A stretch of DNA of 26,230 nucleotides from contig JBJXGS010000065.1 in NCBI GenBank assembly GCA_046160545.1, forward strand, positions 1-26,230. Reading direction: 5' to 3'. The notes beneath the pieces are model-generated. The model had not been told where the DNA came from and ran no database searches. It saw only the letters and a list, made by a program, of their open reading frames with translations. Position 1 is the first letter of the stretch. Each line of letters starts with the position of its first letter. Shown here piece by piece: positions 15,044-23,076 of the stretch. The position numbers and the translations under genes were made by a program. This DNA comes from JAEUOS01 sp046160545 (lineage in GTDB: Bacteria > Pseudomonadota > Gammaproteobacteria > Burkholderiales > JAEUOS01).

Positions 15044-16243
15044 ATGAACATCATCGATTCCATCGTCGGCGCCAGTGCCGAACTGCAAGCAGTGCGTCGC
15101 GACATCCACGCGCATCCTGAGCTCTGCTTTGAGGAAAAGCGCACCGCGGATGTGATCGCGGCCAAGCTCACCGAATGGGGCATTCCGGTTCATCGCGGGC
15201 TCGGCACCACCGGGGTGGTAGGCATCGTGAGCAACGGAACGAGCACGCGCGCGGTGGGTCTGCGCGCCGACATCGACGCGCTGCCCATGAGCGAGCACAA
15301 CACCTTCGCGCACGCTTCCACGCACCCGGGACGCATGCACGCCTGCGGCCACGACGGCCACATTTCGATGCTGCTGGCGGCAGCCAAACATTTTGCGAAG
15401 CAGCGTGACTTCGACGGCACGGTCTACCTGATCTTCCAGCCCGCCGAGGAGGGCGGCGGCGGGGCGCGCGAAATGATCAAGGACGGCCTGTTTACCAAGT
15501 TTCCGATGGAGGCTGTATTCGGCATGCACAACTGGCCGGGCATGGAGGTCGGCCGCTTCGCGGTCTCGGCAGGGCCGGTCATGGCCTCGTCGAGCGAATT
15601 CCGCATCGTCATCCGTGGCCGCGGCAGCCATGCCGCGCTGCCGCACAACGGCGTCGACCCGGTGCCGGTGGCCTGCCAGATGGTGCAGGCCTTCCAGACC
15701 ATCATCAGTCGCAACAAGAAGCCGGTCGAGGCCGGCGTCATCTCGGTGACCATGATCCACGCCGGCGAAGCCACCAACGTGATCCCGGATTCAGCGACCC
15801 TCGAGGGCACGGTGCGCACCTTCACCAACCAGACCCTGGACTTGATCGAGAAGCGCATGGGCGACATCGCGCGTCACACCGCCGCCGCTTTCAACGCCGA
15901 GTGCGACTTCAGCTTTGTGCGCAACTATCCGCCGACCATCAACCACGTCGCCGAAACCGACTTCGCGCGCGAGGTCATGTGTTCCATCGTCGGTGCTGAC
16001 AATGTGCAGCCGCAGGAGCCGACCATGGGCGCGGAGGACTTTGCCTTCATGCTGGAGGCCAAGCCCGGCAACTATTGCTTTATCGGCAACGGCGACGGTT
16101 CGCACCGTTCCGCCGGCCACGGACTGGGCCCGTGCAACCTGCACAACCCCAACTATGACTTCAACGACGAGTTGATCCCGCTCGGCGCGACCTATTGGGT
16201 GCGCCTGGCGGAGGCCTGGCTCAAGCGTCCGCGGGCGGCGTAA
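15044..16243 (+). CDS. M20 family amidohydrolase (hippurate hydrolase/aminoacylase type)
   Basis: This 399-residue cytoplasmic metallopeptidase-fold enzyme is of the M20D type, which hydrolyses N-acyl amino acids or similar amides. Motifs include IHAHPELCFEE near the N-terminus, RADIDALPM, the metal-binding HACGHDGH at 99-106 (His99, Cys101, His103), the PAEEGGGG catalytic glutamate pair, HAALPHNGVDP in the lid domain, and EPTMGAEDFAFM with a metal-ligand Glu/His pattern near the end. Length and motif spacing are normal. I chose the ATG at 15044, with GAGG at 15034-15037, over the TTG two codons earlier. It starts 15 bases after the second secretin with no terminator between, so it may be carried on the same transcript although its function looks unrelated to secretion. 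Substrate unknown. Confidence 0.92.
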   Translation: MNIIDSIVGASAELQAVRRDIHAHPELCFEEKRTADVIAAKLTEWGIPVHRGLGTTGVVGIVSNGTSTRAVGLRADIDALPMSEHNTFAHASTHPGRMHACGHDGHISMLLAAAKHFAKQRDFDGTVYLIFQPAEEGGGGAREMIKDGLFTKFPMEAVFGMHNWPGMEVGRFAVSAGPVMASSSEFRIVIRGRGSHAALPHNGVDPVPVACQMVQAFQTIISRNKKPVEAGVISVTMIHAGEATNVIPDSATLEGTVRTFTNQTLDLIEKRMGDIARHTAAAFNAECDFSFVRNYPPTINHVAETDFAREVMCSIVGADNVQPQEPTMGAEDFAFMLEAKPGNYCFIGNGDGSHRSAGHGLGPCNLHNPNYDFNDELIPLGATYWVRLAEAWLKRPRAA

Positions 16244-16244
16244 G

Positions 16245-16278
16245 GAGCCTAGCGCGCGCTGCGGCATGCGCTAGGCTT
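16245..16278. terminator. Strong hairpin between convergent genes
   Basis: AGCCTAGCGC at 16246-16255 pairs perfectly with GCGCTAGGCT at 16268-16277 around a 12-base loop. It lies directly after the M20 stop and before the 3' end of the oppositely oriented methyltransferase gene. There is only a short T run, so it is a likely but not classical bidirectional terminator. Confidence 0.65.
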
Positions 16279-16292
16279 GGTGGCGCACGGGC

Positions 16293-17108
16293 TTAGCCGC
16301 CCGCGGTCTGCAATTCCAGGGATTTGCCCTTGAGCGCGCCACGATAGCGTTTGCCGCCGGCTGCGAATTCGATGCTCTCGCCGCGCACGCGCCCTTCGAT
16401 CACGAGGGTCTCCGACGCGGTCTTGAGCGTGCCCTCGATCTTCTGGAAGGTCTGCTTCAAGGTCACCTCGCCGTGCGCGGTCGTGTAGGTACCAGCGACA
16501 CGGCGCGGCACCACCCAGTGCAGTACCGTGCAATAGGAGTTGTCGCACCCGGGTTGGCCGGCCAGGTCCACCTTGAGGTCGGGCTCCCATTCACCCATCG
16601 TGAAAGTGTTGGAGACGATGCGCGTGCCGGGCTTCAACGAAAGAATCTTCGGGCGCAGCTTCAGGTTGATGTCGGGCAGGAGGAACATGGTGATGACGCT
16701 GGCTTTGGCGAAGCTGGTCTCGAAAAGGTCCGCCTTCATGAATGTGGCTTTGGCCGACACGCCTGCCTTCTCGGCATTGCGCTGCGACAGGGTGACCATG
16801 TCCGGGTTGTATTCCACACCGATGGCGCGCGCGCCGAGCTTGGCGGCAGTGATCACGGTGCGCCCGTCACCCGAGCCGAGATCCATGACGAAGTCGCGCG
16901 GGCCGACGCGCGCGACCTCCAGCATCTTGTCGACGACCGCCTGCGGGGTCGGTACCCAGACCACGTCCTTGCCTTCCTGGCCCGAGCGCGGCTCGTAGGT
17001 GCCGGGGGCGGCTGCTGCAGGTTTGTCCTGCGCGTGTGCCGGCGCGCCGAATGTTGCGGCCAGGGCGATGGTCAGGGCGACGAGGCGCGACACTGTGTTG
17101 ATGGACAT
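16293..17108 (-). CDS. Class I SAM-dependent methyltransferase with signal peptide
   Basis: This 271-residue protein starts with MSINTVSRLVALTIALAATF and GAPAHAQ, a clear Sec-type signal with a probable cut after AHA. The mature part has a Rossmann methyltransferase core: motif I VMDLGSGDGRTVITAAKLGA, the acidic GVEYNPDM end of beta-2, then MKADLFE and ITMFLLPDINLKLRP. The last 90 or so residues form an extra beta-rich domain (VAGTYTTAHGEVTLKQTF; GESIEFAAGGKRYRGALKG). The start is the ATG at 17108, preceded on the minus strand by AAAGGA with good spacing; the frame extends upstream without a credible start. Such proteins with export signals occur in betaproteobacteria, but their substrate and their source of SAM outside the cytoplasm are not known to me. 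It appears monocistronic. Confidence 0.86.
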   Translation of the reverse strand: MSINTVSRLVALTIALAATFGAPAHAQDKPAAAAPGTYEPRSGQEGKDVVWVPTPQAVVDKMLEVARVGPRDFVMDLGSGDGRTVITAAKLGARAIGVEYNPDMVTLSQRNAEKAGVSAKATFMKADLFETSFAKASVITMFLLPDINLKLRPKILSLKPGTRIVSNTFTMGEWEPDLKVDLAGQPGCDNSYCTVLHWVVPRRVAGTYTTAHGEVTLKQTFQKIEGTLKTASETLVIEGRVRGESIEFAAGGKRYRGALKGKSLELQTAGG

Positions 17109-17155
17109 GCTGTTTCCTTTGTTGATCGAAGGCGAAGAGTGTAGCCGGGCAGGGC

Positions 17156-17467
17156 TCAGGCAGGCGGCGCGATGTCCATGGCCAGGAGTGCGAAGCTCAA
17201 GGACTTGCCGTGTGGGTCGACGCCGGGAGAGATCGTGACTCCACCCAGGAGCGCGCCTTCCAGCGTGAAGCACAGGGCCGGCAGACCGGGAACTTCGTGG
17301 CGCCTCACGGCGCCGGTGATGAGTCCGTCAAAGTGCGCGGCGACGCGTTCGGCCGTGACTTCGCCAACGAGGTGCGCGTAGTGCTCGTCACGATAGGGGA
17401 TCAGCGACAGGGTGGTCGTATCGCCCTTGTCGCCGGCGCGCGCGTGGGCCAGTTCGTGCAGTTTCAT
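17156..17467 (-). CDS. AtuA-like ferredoxin-fold domain protein
   Basis: This 103-residue protein beginning MKLHELAHARAGDKGDTTTL matches the small C-terminal domain found in AtuA-type proteins, here encoded separately. The HARAGDKGD stretch is the diagnostic motif. Its ATG overlaps the stop of the large AtuA gene (ATGA), so the two are co-translated and probably form a complex. AtuA was named from the acyclic terpene utilisation cluster of Pseudomonas; homologues are common near acyl-CoA catabolism genes and their exact reaction is not settled. No signal peptide or membrane segment is visible. Confidence 0.85.
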   Translation of the reverse strand: MKLHELAHARAGDKGDTTTLSLIPYRDEHYAHLVGEVTAERVAAHFDGLITGAVRRHEVPGLPALCFTLEGALLGGVTISPGVDPHGKSLSFALLAMDIAPPA

Positions 17468-18822
17468 GCGCGCGTGCCGGCCGTGGCGCGATCATCGACG
17501 CTCGCCCCGAAGACCGTGACCTGGGTGCGCACGATGTCGCGCGGGATCAGTGCCGAGACCACGCCGATGCGCTCGGTGGCGCTGCGCCGGAAACCGCCGC
17601 CGCCGGCCGGGCCGTTGGTGCCCAGCGCCTCGACCTCCATGCCCAGGCGTTCAGCCTCGGCGCGCGTCGCGTACAGCCCGGCGACCCGCATGCGCACCTC
17701 GTAGGGCTCGATGTCGGCGCCGAAATCGGAACGGTGCACGGAGTTGATGCCGACCAGGTCGTAGCGGGTGGCCGGCAGTTCCTCGCCGACGCGCTCGCGA
17801 ATGATCGTGGCGGCCAGCTCTGCGCGGGCGCGTGCGTTCGGGCCGGCGTAGGAGATCTCGCCTTCGCCCAGCCAGCCCGCGCGGTAACCCACGCTGGCCT
17901 TGTAGGTGGGGGTGCGCGCGCGCCCGCGGCCGCCGGTCACGTGCACGCGATCGTCCCCCAGGTCGGTGATGCGCACGCCGGTGAAGTCGGCGATGACGTC
18001 CGGAGTGATGTAGGCCGACGGGTCGGTGACCTCGTAGAGCAGCTGTTCCTTGACAGTCTGGGCGGAGACGAGCCCGCCGGTACCCGGCACCTTGCTGATC
18101 AGGGCCGAACCGTCGGCGTCGACCGCGGCAAACGGAAAGCCCAGGTGCGCCACCCCGGGCACGTCCTTCTTGCCCGGGTCGGCAAAGTAGCCGCCGGTCA
18201 CCTGTCCCGCGCATTCGAGCAGATGGCCGACCACGGTGGCGGCGCCCAGGCGCTGCCAGTCGTCAAGGCGCCAGCCGAAGTGGTGCGCGATCGGCGCCAC
18301 CGCCAGGGACGGGTCGGCGATGCGCCCGCCAATAATGATGTCGGCCCCGGTGTCAATGGCGGGCAGCAGCGCCTCGGCTCCCAGGTAGGCGTTGGCGCTG
18401 ACGATGTCCTCGACCTCGGTCACCGGGCGGCCGGACTCCATGACCGGAATGCCCGGGTGCAGATGTCCCGAGACCTCATCCCCGGTGACGACAGCCACGC
18501 GCATCTTCAGCCCCAGTTCGCGCGCCAATGCCAGGGTACGCCGGCCGGCGGCCAGCGGATTGGCCGCACCCATGTTGGTGATGAGGCGCACGCCGTTTTT
18601 CTTGAGTTCGGGCAGGAGGGTAGCGAGCCGGCGCTCGAGCAGCGCGTCGTACCCGGCCTCGGGGTCGCGCATGCGCGCCAGGGTCGCCAGGGCGATGGTG
18701 CGTTCGGCCAGGCACTCCAGCATCAGCCAGTCCAGCCCGCCCTGTGCCGCCAGCAGCACTGCGGGCTCGAAGCGGTCGCCCTGGAAGCCGGCGCCGCAGC
18801 CGATGCGCATGGTCTGCTTCAT
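17464..18822 (-). CDS. AtuA family acyclic terpene utilisation protein (DUF1446)
   Basis: This 452-residue cytoplasmic protein opens MKQTMRIGCGAGFQGDRFEP, the usual N-terminus of the AtuA/DUF1446 family, followed by GGLDWLMLECLAERTIAL, LITNMGAANP, GADIIIGGRIADPSLA and a VTGGYFADPGKKD segment. In other genomes AtuA is often one protein with the ferredoxin-fold domain at its C-terminus; here that domain is the next gene. The first ATG (18822) is favoured over the one at 18810 because it overlaps the stop of the HAD gene. The family is required for citronellol/geraniol use in Pseudomonas, but homologues occur in many catabolic loci. No acyl-CoA carboxylase or other Atu genes are visible beside it, so the pathway here is uncertain. 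Confidence 0.9.
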   Translation of the reverse strand: MKQTMRIGCGAGFQGDRFEPAVLLAAQGGLDWLMLECLAERTIALATLARMRDPEAGYDALLERRLATLLPELKKNGVRLITNMGAANPLAAGRRTLALARELGLKMRVAVVTGDEVSGHLHPGIPVMESGRPVTEVEDIVSANAYLGAEALLPAIDTGADIIIGGRIADPSLAVAPIAHHFGWRLDDWQRLGAATVVGHLLECAGQVTGGYFADPGKKDVPGVAHLGFPFAAVDADGSALISKVPGTGGLVSAQTVKEQLLYEVTDPSAYITPDVIADFTGVRITDLGDDRVHVTGGRGRARTPTYKASVGYRAGWLGEGEISYAGPNARARAELAATIIRERVGEELPATRYDLVGINSVHRSDFGADIEPYEVRMRVAGLYATRAEAERLGMEVEALGTNGPAGGGGFRRSATERIGVVSALIPRDIVRTQVTVFGASVDDRATAGTRA

Positions 18823-19532
18823 GTGTGCGTGTCCAGGGTGAGCCAGTCGGCCAGCGCGGTCAGGTCCGGGAATTCCGGCACATCTCCAGTCGGCAGAGGG
18901 TGTTCATCGGGCCAGGAGCGGCCGTGGCGATTGATCCAGGCCGCATGCAGTCCCACGGCCTTGGGTGCGAGAACGTCGTTGCCCGGGTCGTCGCCCGCGT
19001 ACAGCATGGCCGCGGGGTCCAGGCCCATGCGCTCGGCGCAGGCAGCGAAGATGCGCGCGTCCGGCTTGGCGGCGCCCACCTCGTGCGCCGAGACCACGGC
19101 GTCGAAGCGCGCGTCGATGCCGATGGTCCTGAGATCGGCGAAGCCGTTGGAGATGACACCCAGGCGGAAGCGCTGCGCCAGGCGGTCCAGCGCCGGCAGC
19201 GCGTCCGGGTAGAAACGCACGTTCTGACGCTGGGCGCGAAAAAACCCGAACGCGTCTTCGGCCAGCGCGGCCGGCGCGCCGGCTTCAGCGAAAACCGCCG
19301 CGATGGTGCCGCGGCGCAGCGCCAGCACGTCGTTGCGCAGTTCCGGCCGCTCGGCCAGGATGCTGGCGCGCATCAGGCGCAGGGTGTTGATGTCCCAGAT
19401 GGCGCCGACCGCAGGCGCGTGTTCGCGCACCCAGTCCGCCAGCGCGGCCTCGGCACGGTCGATGACCGGGGCGATCGGCCAGAGTGTGTCGTCCAGGTCG
19501 AGGATGACGGCGTCGATTTCGGGCGGGCGCAT
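18819..19532 (-). CDS. HAD-superfamily hydrolase, subfamily IA
   Basis: This 237-residue phosphatase-like protein has all four HAD motifs: DLDDTLW with nucleophile Asp12 and acid/base Asp14, the motif II Ser in VISNGFADL, the motif III Lys in GAAKPDARIF, and GDDPGNDVLAP as motif IV. The helical cap lies between motifs I and II, as in subfamily IA. Such enzymes dephosphorylate small metabolites; the substrate is not predictable here. I chose the ATG at 19532 so that motif I is near the N-terminus as usual; there is no strong Shine-Dalgarno site, and the open frame upstream encodes unrelated residues. The gene is first in the HAD / AtuA / AtuA-like operon and overlaps AtuA by four bases. Confidence 0.9.
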   Translation of the reverse strand: MRPPEIDAVILDLDDTLWPIAPVIDRAEAALADWVREHAPAVGAIWDINTLRLMRASILAERPELRNDVLALRRGTIAAVFAEAGAPAALAEDAFGFFRAQRQNVRFYPDALPALDRLAQRFRLGVISNGFADLRTIGIDARFDAVVSAHEVGAAKPDARIFAACAERMGLDPAAMLYAGDDPGNDVLAPKAVGLHAAWINRHGRSWPDEHPLPTGDVPEFPDLTALADWLTLDTHT

Positions 19533-19675
19533 GGCGGCATTATCCGACACCGACGCCGTGATCAGGCCGGCGAAGCCCCGCCAACTCGCGCCATGCTGCG
19601 GCGCACGCATCGCATACACTGCGGCGGCGGCGGAATCCACGCGCCGCTCGTAGCAACATCGGCAAAGGAGGCGCG

Positions 19676-21169
19676 ATGGAACACGCGTTTGGCATGGCGG
19701 CCTACGGATTCGGCATTCTTGCCGCCTTCGTGATCGCCGCAGCCCTGATCTTCCTGTTCGTGCGCGACGTCACGCAAAAGCAGCACACGATCCTGCGCAA
19801 CTATCCGGTCGTCGGGCACCTGCGCTACTACTTCGAAGAGCTGGGTGAGTACTTTCGCCAGTACTTCTTCATGGGCGACCGTGACGAGATGCCCTTTAAT
19901 CGCGCCACGCGCTCGTGGGTCTATCGCCTGGCCAAGAATGAGGGCGGCATGGTCGGCTTCGGTTCGACCTACGACTTGCACATGCCCGGTGCGCTGATCT
20001 TTGTCAATGCCGGCTTTCCGGTGCTGGAGGAAGAGCGTGCGCCGACGCCGTCGCTTGTGATCGGCGCGGGCTACGCCGCCAAACCCTTTACCGCGAATTC
20101 GGTCTTCAACCTCTCCGGGATGAGTTTCGGCGCCATCTCGGAGCCGGCGGTGCGCGCCCTGTCGCGCGGCGCCAGGGAGGCCGGCTGCTGGATGGACACC
20201 GGCGAAGGCGGGCTTTCGCCGTTTCATCTGGAGGGCGGCTGCGACATCATCATGCAGATCGGCACCGCGAAATACGGGGTGCGTGATGAGAACGGCAACC
20301 TCTCGCCGGCGAAACTGCGCGAGATCGCCGCGCACGAACAGGTGCGCGCCTTCGAGATCAAGCTCTCGCAGGGGGCCAAGCCCGGCAAGGGGGGCGTTTT
20401 GCCCGGCGCCAAGGTCACCCCCATCATCGCCCAGGTGCGCGGCATTCCGGTGGGGCAGGACTCGATCAGCCCGAACCGGCACCGCGACATCGCCACCATC
20501 GACGAGCTAGTCGACAGCATCGCGCGCATCCGTGACATCACCGGCAAGCCGGTCGGCATCAAGACCGCGATCGGCGGCTGGCACTTCATCAACGAGCTGT
20601 GCGACACGATCAACCGACGCGGGCTGGCCATGGCACCTGACTTCCTGGTCATCGACGGCGGCGAGGGCGGCACCGGTGCCGCGCCGCAGGCCCTGGCCGA
20701 TCACGTCGGCCTGTCGATCGACGAGGCGCTGCCGCGCGTTGCCGACTCGCTCATGCAGGCCGGGCTCAAGGGCCGCATACGCCTGGTCGGCTCGGGCAAG
20801 ATCGTCACCTCGGCGCGCGCGGCCTGGGCGCTGTGCGCCGGTGCGGACTTCATCAACTCCGCGCGCGGCTTCATGTTCTCGCTGGGCTGCATCCAGGCGC
20901 TGCGCTGCCACCAGAACACCTGCCCGACCGGCATCACCACCCACAACCCGCGCCTGCAGCGCGGCCTGGTGGTCGAGGACAAGGTCGTGCGCGTGGCCAA
21001 CTACTGCAAGAACATGAACAAGGAGATCGACATGATCGCCCATTCATGCGGGCTGACCCACGCGCGCGAATTCACCCGCGAGCATGTGCGCCTGGTGCAG
21101 GCGGACGGCAGCAGCCGGGCGCTCAACATGATTTATCCGTATCCGGAGGCGCTCAAACGGGCGGCCTGA
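19676..21169 (+). CDS. Membrane-anchored FMN-binding glutamate synthase family protein
   Basis: This 497-residue protein has an N-terminal transmembrane helix (about residues 11-28) and then a GltB-type FMN/TIM-barrel domain. Hallmarks are LSGMSFGAISEPAVRAL, DTGEGGLSPFH, the EIKLSQGAKPGKGG loop, SPNRHRDI, VIDGGEGGTGAAP, and the 3Fe-4S cysteine cluster in CIQALRCHQNTCPTG. It lacks the glutaminase and NADPH subunit domains of real glutamate synthase, so it is one of the stand-alone FMN-GltS-like oxidoreductases whose physiological substrate is not established. The start is the ATG at 19676 with AAAGGAGG five bases upstream. It is transcribed divergently from the HAD gene, with 143 bases between the two starts. 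Confidence 0.92.
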   Translation: MEHAFGMAAYGFGILAAFVIAAALIFLFVRDVTQKQHTILRNYPVVGHLRYYFEELGEYFRQYFFMGDRDEMPFNRATRSWVYRLAKNEGGMVGFGSTYDLHMPGALIFVNAGFPVLEEERAPTPSLVIGAGYAAKPFTANSVFNLSGMSFGAISEPAVRALSRGAREAGCWMDTGEGGLSPFHLEGGCDIIMQIGTAKYGVRDENGNLSPAKLREIAAHEQVRAFEIKLSQGAKPGKGGVLPGAKVTPIIAQVRGIPVGQDSISPNRHRDIATIDELVDSIARIRDITGKPVGIKTAIGGWHFINELCDTINRRGLAMAPDFLVIDGGEGGTGAAPQALADHVGLSIDEALPRVADSLMQAGLKGRIRLVGSGKIVTSARAAWALCAGADFINSARGFMFSLGCIQALRCHQNTCPTGITTHNPRLQRGLVVEDKVVRVANYCKNMNKEIDMIAHSCGLTHAREFTREHVRLVQADGSSRALNMIYPYPEALKRAA

Positions 21170-21173
21170 AGGT

Positions 21174-21200
21174 GCGCGCAGGCGCAGCTACGCCTCGCGC
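21174..21200. terminator. Bulged hairpin downstream of the FMN-GltS-like gene
   Basis: GCGCG-C-AGGCG pairs with CGCCTCGCGC around the loop CAGCTA, a 10-bp stem with one bulged C, starting five bases after the stop codon. No U-tract follows, so it may stabilise the mRNA end or act with Rho instead of being a full intrinsic terminator. A further 7-bp inverted repeat lies at 21197-21213. Confidence 0.35.
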
Positions 21201-21257
21201 CATCGCATGGCGCATGCCCGTCATCCTGTCACCGTGGTGTTCGATGGTCCCTAACCC

Positions 21258-22091
21258 ATGAAGCAGGTCACGCTCCCCGGCGGCGAGCGCGTGCCCGTAT
21301 TGGGCCAGGGCACCTGGCACATCGGCGACGACGCCAGTACTCGCAGCGAGGAAATCGCCACGTTGCAGGAAGGCCTGGACCTGAGGCTCTCGCTGATCGA
21401 CACCGCCGAGATGTACGGCGAGGGTGCGGCCGAGGAACTGGTCGGTAAGGCCATCGCCGGGCGCCGGGACGCGGCCTTTCTCGTCAGCAAGGTCTATCCG
21501 CACAACGCGTCGCGCCGCGGCGTCATCGCCGCCTGCGAGCGCAGCCTTGCGCGCCTGGGCACCGACCGCATCGACCTGTACCTGCTGCACTGGCGCGGCA
21601 GCGTGCCCTTGGCTGAAACCATCGCCGGTTTCGAGGACCTGAAGGCAGCCGGCAAGATCCGCCACTTCGGCGTCTCCAACCTGGACACACGCGACATGCG
21701 CGAGTGGTGGGCCACCGCCGGCGGCAAGTCGGTCGCGACCAACCAGATTCTCTACAACCTGACGCGCCGCGGACCGGAGTGGGACCTGCTGCCCTGGCTG
21801 GCGGAGCGGCGCATCCCGGTGATGGCCTACTCGCCGATCGAGCAGGCCGCGCTGCTGGACCATGCGGGCCTGGTGGCGTTTGCGCGCGAGCACGCGATGA
21901 CCCCGGCGCAGGCCGCGCTGGCTTGGCTGATGCGGCGCGACGACGTGATCGTCATTCCCAAGACCGGCAGGCGCACGCGCCTGCGCGAGAACGCCGCGGC
22001 GCGCGAGATCGTCCTGGATCATGCGCAGCTGGCCGCGCTGGACCGCCTCTTTCCCCCGCCGCGCAAGGCGCGACGGCTGGAGATGCTCTAG
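21258..22091 (+). CDS. Aldo/keto reductase
   Basis: This 277-residue NADPH-dependent oxidoreductase is of the AKR superfamily, related to the YeaE/2,5-diketogluconate-reductase type. The catalytic tetrad is visible: Asp48 and Tyr53 in LIDTAEMYGEG, Lys78 in LVSKVYPHN and His111 in YLLHWRG. Cofactor-binding segments VATNQILYNLTRRG, MAYSPIEQA and VIVIPKTGRRTRLREN follow in the usual order. It would reduce aldehydes or ketones in the cytoplasm; the substrate is unknown. There is no strong Shine-Dalgarno site before the ATG, but the family-typical N-terminus supports this start. It lies 88 bases after the FMN-GltS-like gene in the same direction and may be in one unit with it if the hairpin between them does not terminate. 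Confidence 0.93.
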   Translation: MKQVTLPGGERVPVLGQGTWHIGDDASTRSEEIATLQEGLDLRLSLIDTAEMYGEGAAEELVGKAIAGRRDAAFLVSKVYPHNASRRGVIAACERSLARLGTDRIDLYLLHWRGSVPLAETIAGFEDLKAAGKIRHFGVSNLDTRDMREWWATAGGKSVATNQILYNLTRRGPEWDLLPWLAERRIPVMAYSPIEQAALLDHAGLVAFAREHAMTPAQAALAWLMRRDDVIVIPKTGRRTRLRENAAAREIVLDHAQLAALDRLFPPPRKARRLEML

Positions 22092-22165
22092 CAGCTTGCT
22101 GCGCTCATCGCGCGCATGACCAAGGCTCCCGAGCAGGTGCGCTGGTTCGTCGCGAGCTGGCGTTG

Positions 22166-22189
22166 CGCCGGTCTTCTTGTCTTCCGGCG
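22166..22189. terminator. Weak hairpin between convergent aldo/keto reductase and abiEii
   Basis: CGCCGG and CCGGCG form a 6-bp perfect inverted repeat around a 12-base T-rich loop in the 118-base gap between two convergent genes. Position is right for a terminator, but the stem is short and no T-run follows. Confidence 0.25.
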
Positions 22190-22209
22190 GGTATCGAACA
22201 ATGGCCGCG

Positions 22210-23076
22210 TTAGGCCTTTGGTGCGCGCGCAGCAACGCCGATCGCCGGCGCGAGCGCAGAGCGGATACGCGTGACGACATCGGCAAGTGGAATCATCGCG
22301 AGGTCGTTCTTTTTCACGAACGCTGCCCACAACGCTTGCCTCGACGGATCCGCTGCAAATTCATCGGACAGCCCCATCGGCAAGCCTGCGGGTATCGCGG
22401 TGCCGCGTCGGCTGAATGTTGCCGAAATGGCTTGCGCCAGCGTTTGCGTATTCAGCGACTCGCGATCCAGCATGACGCACAGATCGAGGTAGTCCTTGAT
22501 CCGGCTATTGGTCATGCCGAGCAGGGCGATGGCGTGCAGCTTTTCGGCGATGACGGTGTAGACCGGATAGGTCCGCAAGTGCGGCGCCGGAAAATCCTCA
22601 AGCAGTACCGGGTACCTGGACGGAACCGGGCCTGGGGTAACCGCGTCACCAAAGCCGATGTCGAACTGCGTCCTGCAGCGAGCCGTGGCGAGTTCGCCGC
22701 TAATGACGACCCGGGCACCCGCGTAGCCGGCATCCTTGCGGATGTCTTCGGCCGTGACGCTTTCGGGATCGAAAGTGATGCCGTCATCCACGCTGATGGA
22801 GGCGACATCACGGAACGTTTCGCCGATGGAACGCAGGTCGCTTGGCCCAAACCCCAGCAGGTCTGCGTCTCGCGTCGGCCGGTGCGGCATGTCATACCAT
22901 AGCGTGAACAGCAGGGCACCCTTGAGAACAAAGCGGTCGGCGTGCGCAGACGTGCTCAAGCGGTACAGGAATCGCTCCAGGGCGTATCGGACCAGCAGCT
23001 GGTTGAAGTTCGATCTTTCGGACTTTGCAATGGCCAGCAGGCGTGCGCGTACCGATGCGGCGAGGTCTCTGGTCAT
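22210..23076 (-). CDS. abiEii: AbiEii-type nucleotidyltransferase toxin
   Basis: This 288-residue protein is the toxin of an AbiE type IV toxin-antitoxin/abortive-infection system. It has the nucleotidyltransferase signature of the DUF1814 family: FVLKGALLF (Lys52), RPTRDADLLG with the metal-binding Asp70/Asp72 pair, and a downstream EKLHAIALLGMTNSRIKDYLDL segment with Glu178, Lys179, Arg192, Lys194, Asp195 and Asp198, all matching the conserved catalytic layout. AbiEii enzymes transfer nucleotides onto RNA acceptors; tRNA is the target in characterised relatives, and GTP binding is reported for the streptococcal protein. Its ATG overlaps the stop of the antitoxin gene (ATGA). Codon use is less GC-extreme than the flanking housekeeping-like genes, a hint of transfer. 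All key residues are present, so it should be active. Confidence 0.93.
   Translation of the reverse strand: MTRDLAASVRARLLAIAKSERSNFNQLLVRYALERFLYRLSTSAHADRFVLKGALLFTLWYDMPHRPTRDADLLGFGPSDLRSIGETFRDVASISVDDGITFDPESVTAEDIRKDAGYAGARVVISGELATARCRTQFDIGFGDAVTPGPVPSRYPVLLEDFPAPHLRTYPVYTVIAEKLHAIALLGMTNSRIKDYLDLCVMLDRESLNTQTLAQAISATFSRRGTAIPAGLPMGLSDEFAADPSRQALWAAFVKKNDLAMIPLADVVTRIRSALAPAIGVAARAPKA

Noticed and set aside
17734..19212. Plus-strand open frame of 492 codons
   Set aside because: Antisense to AtuA and the HAD gene, both of which have strong family motifs and overlapping start/stop codons.
19617..19635. Short GCG triplet run upstream of the FMN-GltS-like gene
   Set aside because: Only a few units in very GC-rich DNA and outside coding sequence; chance is enough to explain it.
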